From DATBSK01 sp964501785 (GTDB lineage: Bacteria > Actinomycetota > Acidimicrobiia > IMCC26256 > PALSA-555), in the NCBI GenBank assembly GCA_964501785.1, contig CAZCUD010000020.1:1-61327 (forward strand): 61,327 nt of DNA, in the 5' to 3' direction. Positions 48,571-56,863 of this stretch are shown here, piece after piece; position 1 is the stretch's first letter, and every line of letters begins with the position of its first letter. Position numbers and translations under genes: made by a program. The notes below the pieces were generated by a model that was not told the DNA's origin, ran no database searches, and saw nothing but the letters and a program-made list of their open reading frames with translations.

Positions 48571-49251
48571 ATGGCCGACGACGTCGTACTGGTTGCCGAG
48601 GCGCGCACCGAGCAGGGCTCCCGTCCCGCGGGGCGGCTGCGGCGCGCCGGGTCGGTGCCGGCCGTCGTCTACGGCCTGGGGAGCGACACGATCCCGGTCA
48701 AGGTCCCCGCTCGCGAGCTGACCAACGCGCTCGCCAAGGGCGCAAACACGCTCATCACCCTCAAGCTCGACGGCGACGAGGCCCTCACCCTGGCCCGCCA
48801 GGTCCAGCGCGATCCCACGCGAGGCGACCTCCTCCACGTCGACTTCATCCGCGTTCGCACCGACGTCGCGGTCGCCGCCGAGGTGCCGCTGCACCTGACG
48901 GGTGAGCCCGAGGGCGTGAAGTCGGGCGGCATCGTCGAGCAGCTCATCTTCAACCTGCCCATCGAGGCCAAGCCCCAGGACATCCCGGCCGCCATCGAGC
49001 ACGACATCTCGGCGCTCGAGATCGGCGACCAGCTGCGCGTCGCCGAGCTCTCGCTGCCCCCCGGCGTCGCCACGACGGTCGACGCCGATGACCTCGTCGG
49101 CCAGGTCGTCGCGCCCCGCGTCGTCGAGGAGGAGGCTCCCGAGGGCGAGGAAGGCGAGGAAGGCGAGGGCGTCGAGGGCGAGGCCGCCGAGGGCGGCGAG
49201 GGCGAGGCCGCCGAGGCGTCCGACGAGTCCTCCGAGGGTGGCGAGGACTAG
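48571..49251 (+). CDS. rplY: Ribosomal protein bL25 (general stress protein CTC type)
   Basis: 226 residues. The N-terminal 5S-rRNA-binding bL25 domain (about 1-90; VLVAEARTEQGSRPAGRLRR and VPAVVYGLG) is followed by the TL5/CTC C-terminal beta domain (about 95-190). A very acidic tail of Glu/Gly/Ala repeats (about 190-226) is longer than usual. It binds 5S rRNA in the central protuberance of the 50S subunit. pth starts four bases after the stop. Confidence 0.93.
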   Translation: MADDVVLVAEARTEQGSRPAGRLRRAGSVPAVVYGLGSDTIPVKVPARELTNALAKGANTLITLKLDGDEALTLARQVQRDPTRGDLLHVDFIRVRTDVAVAAEVPLHLTGEPEGVKSGGIVEQLIFNLPIEAKPQDIPAAIEHDISALEIGDQLRVAELSLPPGVATTVDADDLVGQVVAPRVVEEEAPEGEEGEEGEGVEGEAAEGGEGEAAEASDESSEGGED

Positions 49252-49254
49252 TCG

Positions 49255-49890
49255 GTGCTCCGCCGGCGCCAGCGTCCCGACCGGGCGCCGCGCACCGGTA
49301 CACCCGCCGAGATCCTGGTGGTCGGGCTGGGCAATCCCGGTGCCGAGTACGCGCACACGAAGCACAACGTCGGCGCGGAGGTCGTCGACGTGCTCGTCGA
49401 GCGTCACGGCGGGAAGCTGCGCAAGGGCAAGGAGCGCGCGCTCGCCGACGAGGTCCACATCGACGGCCATCGCGTCGCCCTCGCCATCCCGCAGACCTAC
49501 ATGAACGACTCGGGTGAGTCGGTGCGCCTGCTCGCTCGCCGCTACGGCGTGGAGCCCGAGCAGGTCGTGATCGTGCACGACGAGCTCGACCTCCCGGTCG
49601 CGGCGTTGAAGGTGAAGTCGGGCGGCGGTCTGGCCGGCCACAACGGGCTGCGGTCGATCAAGTCGCATCTGCACTCCGACGCGTTCCAGCGCATCCGGAT
49701 CGGCGTCGGCAAGCCCACGTCGAAGGAGCGCGGCGCCGACCACGTGCTGTCGCGGTTCGGCAAGCGCGAACGGGCCGAGGTCGACGTCACGATCGCGCAG
49801 GCGGCGGACGCAGTGGAGACGATCGTCCGCGAAGGGATCGACGCGGCGATGAACCGCTACAACGGCGTCGTCGACGGCCGCTCGGCGTGA
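49255..49890 (+). CDS. pth: Peptidyl-tRNA hydrolase
   Basis: A 211-residue enzyme that frees tRNA from peptidyl-tRNA after premature release. Motifs are ILVVGLGNPGAEYAHTKHNV with the catalytic His, AIPQTYMNDSGESV, VIVHDELDLPVAALKVKSGG and GLAGHNGLRSI. It follows rplY by four bases, a standard pairing. The GTG start gives a roughly 20-residue basic N-terminal extension relative to E. coli Pth. Confidence 0.95.
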   Translation: MLRRRQRPDRAPRTGTPAEILVVGLGNPGAEYAHTKHNVGAEVVDVLVERHGGKLRKGKERALADEVHIDGHRVALAIPQTYMNDSGESVRLLARRYGVEPEQVVIVHDELDLPVAALKVKSGGGLAGHNGLRSIKSHLHSDAFQRIRIGVGKPTSKERGADHVLSRFGKRERAEVDVTIAQAADAVETIVREGIDAAMNRYNGVVDGRSA

Positions 49891-51251
49891 TCGACCGGGC
49901 CCACCTCCGAGCGCTGCACGAGCGCGAGGAGGCGACGTTCGCCGAGACGCATCCGCGTTCGCGCGCCCTCTTCGAGCGCGCCGGTGAGCACCTGCTCGGC
50001 GGCGTCCCGATGAACTGGATGCGGCGCTGGCCCGGCGCGTTCCCCGTCTTCGTCGAGGAGGCGAACGGCGCGCGGTTCACCGACGTCGACGGCCACACGT
50101 ACGTCGACCTGTGCCTCGGCGACACCGGTGCGATGACGGGGCACGCGCCCCCCGCGACGGTCGCGGCGATCGCCGATCGGGCCCCGCGCGGCCTCACGAC
50201 GATGCTGCCCGGGGAGGACGCGGCGTGGGTCGGTGCCGAGCTCGCACGCCGGTTCGGCCTGCCCTTCTGGCAGCTCGCGCTCTCGGCCACCGACGCCAAC
50301 CGGTTCGCGCTCCGCCTCGCCCGGCACGTGACGGGCCGGCGCAAGGTGCTCGTCTTCGACTGGTGCTACCACGGCACGGTCGACGAGACCTTGGTGACGC
50401 TCGACGACGCGGGTCGGGTCGTGGCGCGACCGGGCAACACCGGGGCTCCCGTCGACCCGTCGGAGACGACGGTCGTCGTCGAGCTGAACGACGTCGATGC
50501 CCTCGCGGCCGCACTCGACGCGGGCGACGTCGCGTGCGTGCTCGCCGAGCCGGCGCTCACCAACATCGGCATCGTCCTGCCCGAGCCGGGGTTCCACGAG
50601 CACCTTCGGGAGATCACCCACCGCACCGGCACGCTGCTGGTGATCGACGAGACCCACACGATCTGCGCGGGCCCCGGCGGGGCCACCGCGGCCTGGGGCC
50701 TCGAACCCGACCTGCTGGTCATCGGCAAGCCGATCGCCGGCGGCGTCCCCGCCGCCGCGTACGGCATGACGGCGGCCGTCGCCGAGGCCGTCGCCGAGGC
50801 GATGACCGGCGACGACACCGACGTGAGCGGGATCGGCGGGACCCTCGCCGCGAACGCGCTGGCGCTCGCTGCGGTGCGGGCGACGCTGGGAACCACGCTG
50901 CGCGACGAGGACTTCGCGGTCGCGATCCCCCTCGCCGAGCGATGGGCCGAGGGCGTGGCCGGCGCCATCGACTCGCACGGGCTCGCGTGGACGGTGCAAC
51001 GACTCGGGTGCCGGGCCGAGTACTGGTTCTGCCCGCCGCCGCGCACCGGCGCGGAAGCCGCGGCGGCGGTCGACCACGAGCTCGACGCGTTCATGCACCT
51101 CTACGCGCTGAACCGGCAGATCCTGCTCACGCCGTTCCACAACATGGCACTGCTGTGCCCCGAGCACACCGATGCCGACGTCGACCGCCACACCGAGGTC
51201 TTCGGCGCTGCGGTCGACGAGCTCACCCGGTCGTCGCCGCCAGCTCGGTGA
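49887..51251 (+). CDS. Class III aminotransferase (HemL-like)
   Basis: A 454-residue PLP enzyme related to glutamate-1-semialdehyde aminomutase. Its N-terminus (HPRSRALFERAGEHLLGGVP) and ARFTDVDGHTYVDLCLGDTG are HemL-like; LVIDETHTICAGPGG holds the Asp, and LLVIGKPIAGGVPAAAYG holds the Schiff-base Lys. Residues differ from true HemL, so it probably works on another amino or amino-keto acid. GTG overlaps the pth stop by four bases. Its 3' end overlaps the convergent gene at 51223 by 29 bases. Confidence 0.85.
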   Translation: MIDRAHLRALHEREEATFAETHPRSRALFERAGEHLLGGVPMNWMRRWPGAFPVFVEEANGARFTDVDGHTYVDLCLGDTGAMTGHAPPATVAAIADRAPRGLTTMLPGEDAAWVGAELARRFGLPFWQLALSATDANRFALRLARHVTGRRKVLVFDWCYHGTVDETLVTLDDAGRVVARPGNTGAPVDPSETTVVVELNDVDALAAALDAGDVACVLAEPALTNIGIVLPEPGFHEHLREITHRTGTLLVIDETHTICAGPGGATAAWGLEPDLLVIGKPIAGGVPAAAYGMTAAVAEAVAEAMTGDDTDVSGIGGTLAANALALAAVRATLGTTLRDEDFAVAIPLAERWAEGVAGAIDSHGLAWTVQRLGCRAEYWFCPPPRTGAEAAAAVDHELDAFMHLYALNRQILLTPFHNMALLCPEHTDADVDRHTEVFGAAVDELTRSSPPAR

Positions 51252-51849
51252 GCTTGGCGCGCCAGGCGCTGCGGTCGCCCATCGACGCGAACATCGGATC
51301 GGCGAAGGGGTCGACGACGCCGTCGTAGACCCAGACGTGCAGCATCCCGCCGAGCACGCCGTCGCATCCGGGCGTGACGTCGGGGTGGTGGCACACCGGG
51401 TCGTGGTGGACGTGCCACGTGGTCAGCGCCCCGGCATCGAGGGGCCGGGGCTGATCCCGGCGCGCCACGTACACCGCACCGAGGAGGATCGGCGGTGCGT
51501 CACCGCGGTGCAGGTACACGAGCGCTTCGGGGCGTTCGGGGTCGAGCACGCGGTCGTCGCGTCGGTTCGTGACGTTGCGGTAGTGGACGGGCCCGTTGCC
51601 GACTCGGTTCGGCGCGAACCCGGCCGCGAGCGCGGCGTCGACGTCGCGCCACGCCTCGGTGGCCTCGGCCGTCTCGACGATCAGGTCGCCGGCCGCGGTG
51701 CGCTCCTCGAGCGTCGCGGCGTCCCACAGCGCCTCGTAGTCGCGGCGCTCGGCCCCGGCCGCGCCCGCCGGCCCGGTCGTCGCCAGGAGCGTGCACGAGA
51801 CCAGCACGAGGGCGGTGATGGAGGCGGGCAGGGTCCGGATCGATCGCAT
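51223..51849 (-). CDS. Secreted protein with conserved His-rich domain
   Basis: About 208 residues with a signal peptide (about 1-31, ending PAGAAGA). The mature domain resembles the C-terminal domain of the membrane protein at 14058-15338: AALAAGFAPN, GNGPVHYRN, PEALVYLHRGDAPPILLGAV, TTWHVHHDPVC and GGMLHVWVYDG against AEAAGYRKV, PEMLLYGGD, DPWHQHIGLC and NHVWSV. Conserved His and Cys suggest metal or redox chemistry outside the cell (inference). No family name is known to me. Convergent, with a 29-base overlap, to the aminotransferase. Confidence 0.65.
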   Translation of the reverse strand: MRSIRTLPASITALVLVSCTLLATTGPAGAAGAERRDYEALWDAATLEERTAAGDLIVETAEATEAWRDVDAALAAGFAPNRVGNGPVHYRNVTNRRDDRVLDPERPEALVYLHRGDAPPILLGAVYVARRDQPRPLDAGALTTWHVHHDPVCHHPDVTPGCDGVLGGMLHVWVYDGVVDPFADPMFASMGDRSAWRAKLTELAATTG

Positions 51850-51946
51850 GTGCCGAGCATCCTCGGGCCGTGTGAGGGCTTCGTGAAGCGGCCGCGAGGG
51901 CCGGGCCAGCGCGGCCTGTGTCCGGCGGGTGCCGCGGCCCGGTTGG

Positions 51947-51952
51947 TAGGTT
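51947..51952 (+). promoter_or_regulatory. Leaderless -10 element (TAGGTT) of the second glycine-rich gene
   Basis: TAGGTT, six bases (GCCGGG), then ATG 51959. Confidence 0.55.
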
Positions 51953-51958
51953 GCCGGG

Positions 51959-53146
51959 ATGCTTCCGGGCGGGCGGTCGAAGCGACGGCGTGGCGCGGCA
52001 CGGGTGCTGGTCGCAGCGGCGTTCGGTGCGGGCGTCCTGGCCACCGCGGCACCGGTCCCGGCCGGGCTCGGCGCGGATGAGGTGCTCTTCGACGAGGCGA
52101 CACCCGGGATCTACGCGGATGCGGCCGAGGTGCCGGCGGGCATCTGCTGGGTGACGGTCACCCTGGCGGGTGGCGCAGGCGGTGCCGGTGCCCTCGGGGA
52201 GATCGGCGTCGGCCCCGTCGAAGGCTCCGACGGTGGACCGGGCGCGACGGTCACCGCCCGGGTCCCGGTCACACCGAACGCGGTGCTCGACGTGGTCGTG
52301 GGCGGCATGGGCGGCGACGGCGGCTTCACGCAGGACCCGATCCTCGCCTTCGGCGGCCCGGGCGGTGTCGGCGGTGGTGGTGGCGGCGGCGGCGGGCGCT
52401 TCGGCGGCGGCGGCGACCCGCTCCTCGCCGGCTACGGCGGTGGTGGCGGGGCGTCGGCCGTGACCTGGGATCTCGTCCCGCTGGCAGTCGCGGGCGGCGG
52501 CGGTGGTGGTGGCTCCGCCGACGACTCCGCGGGCGGCACCGGCGGCATCGTCGGCGAGGACGCCGGCAACGGCACCGGTCTCGTCCCCGACAACGGCGGT
52601 CGGGGCGGCAGCGCTGCCGGCAGCGGCGGCGACGCGGCGGGCGGTGGTGTCGGCCCCGGGAGCGACTTCGGCGGCGGCGACGGCGACGGTGCGGCGGGCG
52701 GTGGCGGCGGCAGCGGGTTCGACGACGCGGGTGGCAACGCAGGTGGGAGCGGCCTCGGGGGAGACGGGAGCACCGCGCAGTTCGCGACCGGTGGCGCGGG
52801 CGGCGACGGCCGGGCACCCGGTGGAGACGGGGGCGACGGCGTCGCGCCCGGCACGAACAACGCCGGCGGTGGCGGTGGCGGCGGTGGAGTGGGCTTCGCC
52901 GGCGGGGCCGGCTCCGACTCATCGGGCGCGGGAGGTGGCGGCTACGGCGGCGGTGGCGCCGGCGCGGGCAGCACCGGCGGCGGTGGTGGCTCGTCGTTCG
53001 TGACCCCGGGCAGCACGGTCGTCTCGAGCACCTCCGACAGCACGGGCGACGGCAGCGTGCTGATCAGCTTCGATCCCGACCTCGACGTGTGCAGCGCGCC
53101 GATCCCCACTCCGATCTTCACCGGCGACATCCGCTTCACCGGCTGA
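51959..53146 (+). CDS. Secreted glycine-rich protein (paralogue of the one at 33417)
   Basis: About 395 residues with a signal peptide (about 1-38). It has the same plan as the first copy: GICWVTVTLAGGAGGAG, TARVPVTPNAVLDVVVGG, long Gly-rich runs, ASAVTWDLVPLAVAGGGGGG in the middle, GGGGSSFV, and GSVLISFDPDLDVC near the end. The C-terminus is again RFTG. The two Cys could form a disulfide that closes the Gly-rich region (inference). Unlike the first copy it is probably leaderless. Two family A repeats follow it. Confidence 0.8.
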   Translation: MLPGGRSKRRRGAARVLVAAAFGAGVLATAAPVPAGLGADEVLFDEATPGIYADAAEVPAGICWVTVTLAGGAGGAGALGEIGVGPVEGSDGGPGATVTARVPVTPNAVLDVVVGGMGGDGGFTQDPILAFGGPGGVGGGGGGGGGRFGGGGDPLLAGYGGGGGASAVTWDLVPLAVAGGGGGGGSADDSAGGTGGIVGEDAGNGTGLVPDNGGRGGSAAGSGGDAAGGGVGPGSDFGGGDGDGAAGGGGGSGFDDAGGNAGGSGLGGDGSTAQFATGGAGGDGRAPGGDGGDGVAPGTNNAGGGGGGGGVGFAGGAGSDSSGAGGGGYGGGGAGAGSTGGGGGSSFVTPGSTVVSSTSDSTGDGSVLISFDPDLDVCSAPIPTPIFTGDIRFTG

Positions 53147-53167
53147 CGTCGCCCCCCACCTCCCCGC

Positions 53168-53210
53168 GTCGGAAGACTCAGCCACACTCCTTGTCGCTGA
53201 GTCTTCCAAC
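53168..53210. repeat. Family A palindromic repeat, copy 5
   Basis: Arms GTCGGAAGACTCAGCCACA and TTGTCGCTGAGTCTTCCAAC; 21 bases after the glycine-rich gene stop. Confidence 0.8.
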
Positions 53211-53243
53211 GCAGCGATCTGGGGGCGGCAGCGTCTCGGGGGT

Positions 53244-53286
53244 GTCGGAAGGGTGAGCCACACTCCTTGTCGCTGAGTCTTCCAAC
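53244..53286. repeat. Family A palindromic repeat, copy 6
   Basis: The same right arm as copy 5, with left arm GTCGGAAGGGTGAGCCACA. It lies 33 bases after copy 5 and 72 bases before mfd. As at 1608-1755, the copies come as a close pair. Confidence 0.8.
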
Positions 53287-53358
53287 GCGTCGATCGGGTG
53301 GCGGTACCCTCGCGGCGAGACCCCGGGACGTGAGCGCGTCCCGGGTGTCCTCGCGCGC

Positions 53359-56300
53359 ATGACCGACATCCACACGCCGAACCCCACCGCCGGGGCCATC
53401 GAGCCGCCCCTCGCCGTGCTGGCGCCGCTCCTCGCCGAGGAGCCGGCACTGCGCGCGGTGATCGCCCGCGATCCCGTCGCCGCGGTGCCCGAGGCCGCCC
53501 GGGCGCTGTTCGTCGCCGCGCTCGCACGCACGTCGACCCGGCGCCCGATCGTGGTCGCGGTGCCGACCGGGGCCGAGGCCGATCGGCTGGTCCACGACCT
53601 CGGCGCGTTCCTCCCCCCGGAGGAGGTCGAGCACTTCCCGGCGTGGGAGACCCTGCCGTTCGAGCGGGTCTCGCCGTCGCTCGAGACGATGGGTCGGCGG
53701 CTCCGGGTGCTGTGGCGCCTGCGCACCGGCAACCATCCGACCGTGCTCGTCGCGCCCGTGCGCGCGCTCGTGCAGCGCCTCGGGCCGCACGTCGAGGACG
53801 TGGAGCCGGTGACGATCCGTGCCGGCCAGCGGGTCGACCGCGACGAGCTCCTCGAGCGGCTCGTCGCCGCGGGCTACCGCCGCGAGTACCAGGTCGAGGC
53901 GCGCGGCGAGGTGGCGGTGCGCGGGTCGATCGTCGACGTCTACCCGGTCACCGACGACCACCCGGCGCGCATCGACCTCTGGGGCGACGAGGTCGACCGG
54001 CTCAGTGCGTTCGCGGTCGCCGACCAGCGGTCGACCCACGACGTGGACGAGGTGACCATCTACCCCGCGCGCGAGGTGCTGCCCGGTCCGGAGGTGCGCG
54101 AGCGCGCCGCGGCGCTCGTGCGCACCGAGGCGTGGGGCGCCGAGGCGTGGGAGCGGCTCGCCGACGGCCAGACGTTCGACGGCATGGAATCGTGGCTGCC
54201 GTGGCTCACCGCCGACGAGCACCTCCTGCCCGACCTGCTCCCGGCCGACGCCCTCGTGCTCACGTGCGAGCCCCGACGCATGCGCGACCGCGCGCAAGAG
54301 CTGCTCGACGAGGAAGCCGCGCTCGCGTCGACGCTCGCCGTGACCTGGGGTGCGACCGAGCGAGGGAGCGGGGACGAGTGGCCGCGCCTCTCCCTGCCCT
54401 TCGACCGCCTCCTCGCGCACACCGCCGCGGGCACCACGAACCTGCTCGCGACGCCCGAGGGTCCGGACACACCGCACCTGGCCGCGACCGCGTTCGACCC
54501 GATCGTCGGTGACACGACGGGTCTCGCCGATCGGCTCCGTCGTCTCGCCGCGGACGGCACGCGCGTGGTGCTCGCCGCGGACGGCACCGGCTCCGCCGAT
54601 CGTCTGGCGCGCGTGCTCGAGGACGAGGGTGTGGAGCCGACCATCGGCGCGACCGCGCCCGGCACCGTCGGCATCGTCGTCGCGCCCGTCGATCGCGGCG
54701 TCGTCGTGCCCGCCGTCGGGCTGGCGGTCGTCGGCGAGGCCGACCTCACCGGGCGTCGACGCGTCCACCGGAAGCCGCGCGGCGCTCGTCGGGCGACCGA
54801 CGTGTACGACGCGCTCACCGCCGGCGACTACGTCGTCCACCACGTGCACGGCGTCGCCCGCTACGAGGGCATGGTGCAGCGCGCGATCGGCGGCGTCGCC
54901 CGCGACTACCTGCTGCTCGAGTACAAGGGCGGGGACAAGCTCTACATCCCCACCGATCAGGTGCACAGCGTCCGCCCGTACACCGGCGGAGAGACGCCGA
55001 CGCTCCACCGGATGGGCGGCGCCGACTTCGAGAAGTCGAAGGCCCGGGTGCGCGCCGCGGTGCGGGAGATCGCCCAGGAGCTGGTGGTGCTCTACCGCAA
55101 GCGGCTGGCGAGCCCGGGCCGGGCGTTCGGACCCGACACGCCGTGGCAGCACGAGGTCGAGGAGGCGTTCCCCTTCGAGCCGACGCCCGACCAGGCGAAG
55201 GCGATCGTCGAGGTCAAGGCCGACATGGAGCAGCCCCGGCCCATGGACCGGCTCGTGTGCGGCGACGTCGGCTTCGGCAAGACCGAGGTGGCGCTGCGGG
55301 CCGCGTTCAAGGCGGTGCAGGACGGCGCCCAGGTGGCGGTCCTGGTCCCGACGACGCTCCTGGCGAACCAGCACGGTCAGACCTTCCGCGAGCGGTTCGC
55401 CAGCTATCCGGTGCGCGTCGAGGTGCTGTCGCGCTTCTTGACCACGGCGGAGCAGGACGCGGTGGTGAAGGGGATCGCGGCGGGCGAGGTCGACCTCGTG
55501 ATCGGGACGCACCGCCTCCTCTCCGACGACATCGCGTTCAAGGACCTCGGGCTGCTCGTGATCGACGAGGAGCAGCGGTTCGGCGTGCAGCACAAGGAGA
55601 AGATCAAGAAGCTGCGCACCGGCGTCGACGTGCTCACGCTGTCGGCGACGCCGATCCCCCGCACGCTCGAGCTGTCGCTGACGGGGATCCGCGATCTGTC
55701 GCTCGTGAACACGCCCCCCGAGGATCGCCAACCCATCCTCACCTACGTCGGCGAGCACGACGATCGCGCGGTCGCCGAGGCGATCCGTCGCGAGCTGCTG
55801 CGAGAAGGCCAGGTGTTCTTCGTCCACAACCAGGTGAAGGACATCGAGTTCGTGGCCGAGGGGCTGCGTGACCTCGTCCCCGAGGCGCGCATCGGGATCG
55901 CGCACGGCCAGATGGACGAGGGTCGGCTCGAGCGCGTGGTGCTCGACTTCTGGGAGCGCAAGTACGACGTGCTCGTCTGCACCACGATCGTCGAGAGCGG
56001 GCTCGACATCCCGAGCGTCAACACGCTGGTCGTCGACCGCGCCGACCGCCTGGGCCTCGCGCAGATGTACCAGCTGCGGGGGCGCGTCGGGCGCCGCGGT
56101 CAGCGCGCCTACGCGTACCTGCTCCACCCCCCGGAGACGCGCCTCACCGAGGAGGCGTACGAGCGGCTGAAGACGATCGGCGAGCTGACCGACCTCGGAT
56201 CGGGGTTCAAGATCGCCATGCGCGACCTCGAGATCCGAGGCGCCGGCAACCTGCTCGGCGGCGAGCAGTCGGGCCACATCGCGGCCGTCGGGTTCGACCT

Positions 56301-56823
56301 CTACTGCCAGCTCGTGACCGAGGCGGTCGGCGAGCTGACGGGCGAGGTGCCGCCCGAGCCGATCGAGATCTCGATCGACCTGCCCGTCGACGCGAACCTG
56401 CCGTCCGACTACGTGACGCGCGACGACGTGCGCATGGAGGCCTACCGGCGACTGGCGGCGGTGACCCAGCCGAGCGACGTCGACGATGTGCGCGAGGAGT
56501 GGGAAGACCGGTACGGCCCTCCACCGCCGGCTGCCGAGGCATTGCTCGCAGCCGCTCGCTTGCGTGCCGAGTGCGTCCGCCTCGGCATCACCAGCGTCAA
56601 CGTGAGCGGTGGTGCGGCCCGGGTGCGCGGGCTCGACCTGCCGGCGTCGAAGCAGGCGCGCCTGACCCGGCTCGCCCCGGGCGCGAAGGTCGGCAGCGAG
56701 GACGCGCTCGTCCCCCTGAAGGCGTCACCGGACGACGTGGCCGACGAGCTGGTGGCGTTGCTGCGGGAGCTGGTGCCGCCCGAGGATCCCGAACCGGTCC
56801 CGGTAGAGTCCCGAGCGTCGTGA
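53359..56823 (+). CDS. mfd: Transcription-repair coupling factor
   Basis: A 1154-residue ATP-dependent translocase that removes stalled RNA polymerase and recruits UvrA. Domains in order are a UvrB-homology module (about 30-350; FPAWETLPFERVSPS), the CarD-like RNA-polymerase-interacting domain (about 490-560; GDYVVHHVHGVARYEGMV), the helicase core with Walker A CGDVGFGKTEVALRA (about 634) and LLVIDEEQRFGVQHKEK, motif VI YQLRGRVGRRGQRAYAY, and the C-terminal TRCF domain (about 1000-1110). It is complete. A parvulin gene and mazG follow. Confidence 0.97.
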   Translation: MTDIHTPNPTAGAIEPPLAVLAPLLAEEPALRAVIARDPVAAVPEAARALFVAALARTSTRRPIVVAVPTGAEADRLVHDLGAFLPPEEVEHFPAWETLPFERVSPSLETMGRRLRVLWRLRTGNHPTVLVAPVRALVQRLGPHVEDVEPVTIRAGQRVDRDELLERLVAAGYRREYQVEARGEVAVRGSIVDVYPVTDDHPARIDLWGDEVDRLSAFAVADQRSTHDVDEVTIYPAREVLPGPEVRERAAALVRTEAWGAEAWERLADGQTFDGMESWLPWLTADEHLLPDLLPADALVLTCEPRRMRDRAQELLDEEAALASTLAVTWGATERGSGDEWPRLSLPFDRLLAHTAAGTTNLLATPEGPDTPHLAATAFDPIVGDTTGLADRLRRLAADGTRVVLAADGTGSADRLARVLEDEGVEPTIGATAPGTVGIVVAPVDRGVVVPAVGLAVVGEADLTGRRRVHRKPRGARRATDVYDALTAGDYVVHHVHGVARYEGMVQRAIGGVARDYLLLEYKGGDKLYIPTDQVHSVRPYTGGETPTLHRMGGADFEKSKARVRAAVREIAQELVVLYRKRLASPGRAFGPDTPWQHEVEEAFPFEPTPDQAKAIVEVKADMEQPRPMDRLVCGDVGFGKTEVALRAAFKAVQDGAQVAVLVPTTLLANQHGQTFRERFASYPVRVEVLSRFLTTAEQDAVVKGIAAGEVDLVIGTHRLLSDDIAFKDLGLLVIDEEQRFGVQHKEKIKKLRTGVDVLTLSATPIPRTLELSLTGIRDLSLVNTPPEDRQPILTYVGEHDDRAVAEAIRRELLREGQVFFVHNQVKDIEFVAEGLRDLVPEARIGIAHGQMDEGRLERVVLDFWERKYDVLVCTTIVESGLDIPSVNTLVVDRADRLGLAQMYQLRGRVGRRGQRAYAYLLHPPETRLTEEAYERLKTIGELTDLGSGFKIAMRDLEIRGAGNLLGGEQSGHIAAVGFDLYCQLVTEAVGELTGEVPPEPIEISIDLPVDANLPSDYVTRDDVRMEAYRRLAAVTQPSDVDDVREEWEDRYGPPPPAAEALLAAARLRAECVRLGITSVNVSGGAARVRGLDLPASKQARLTRLAPGAKVGSEDALVPLKASPDDVADELVALLRELVPPEDPEPVPVESRAS

Positions 56824-56863
56824 GGCACCCACTCGTGGATCACCCGTTCGTGAGGCTCCCCCG

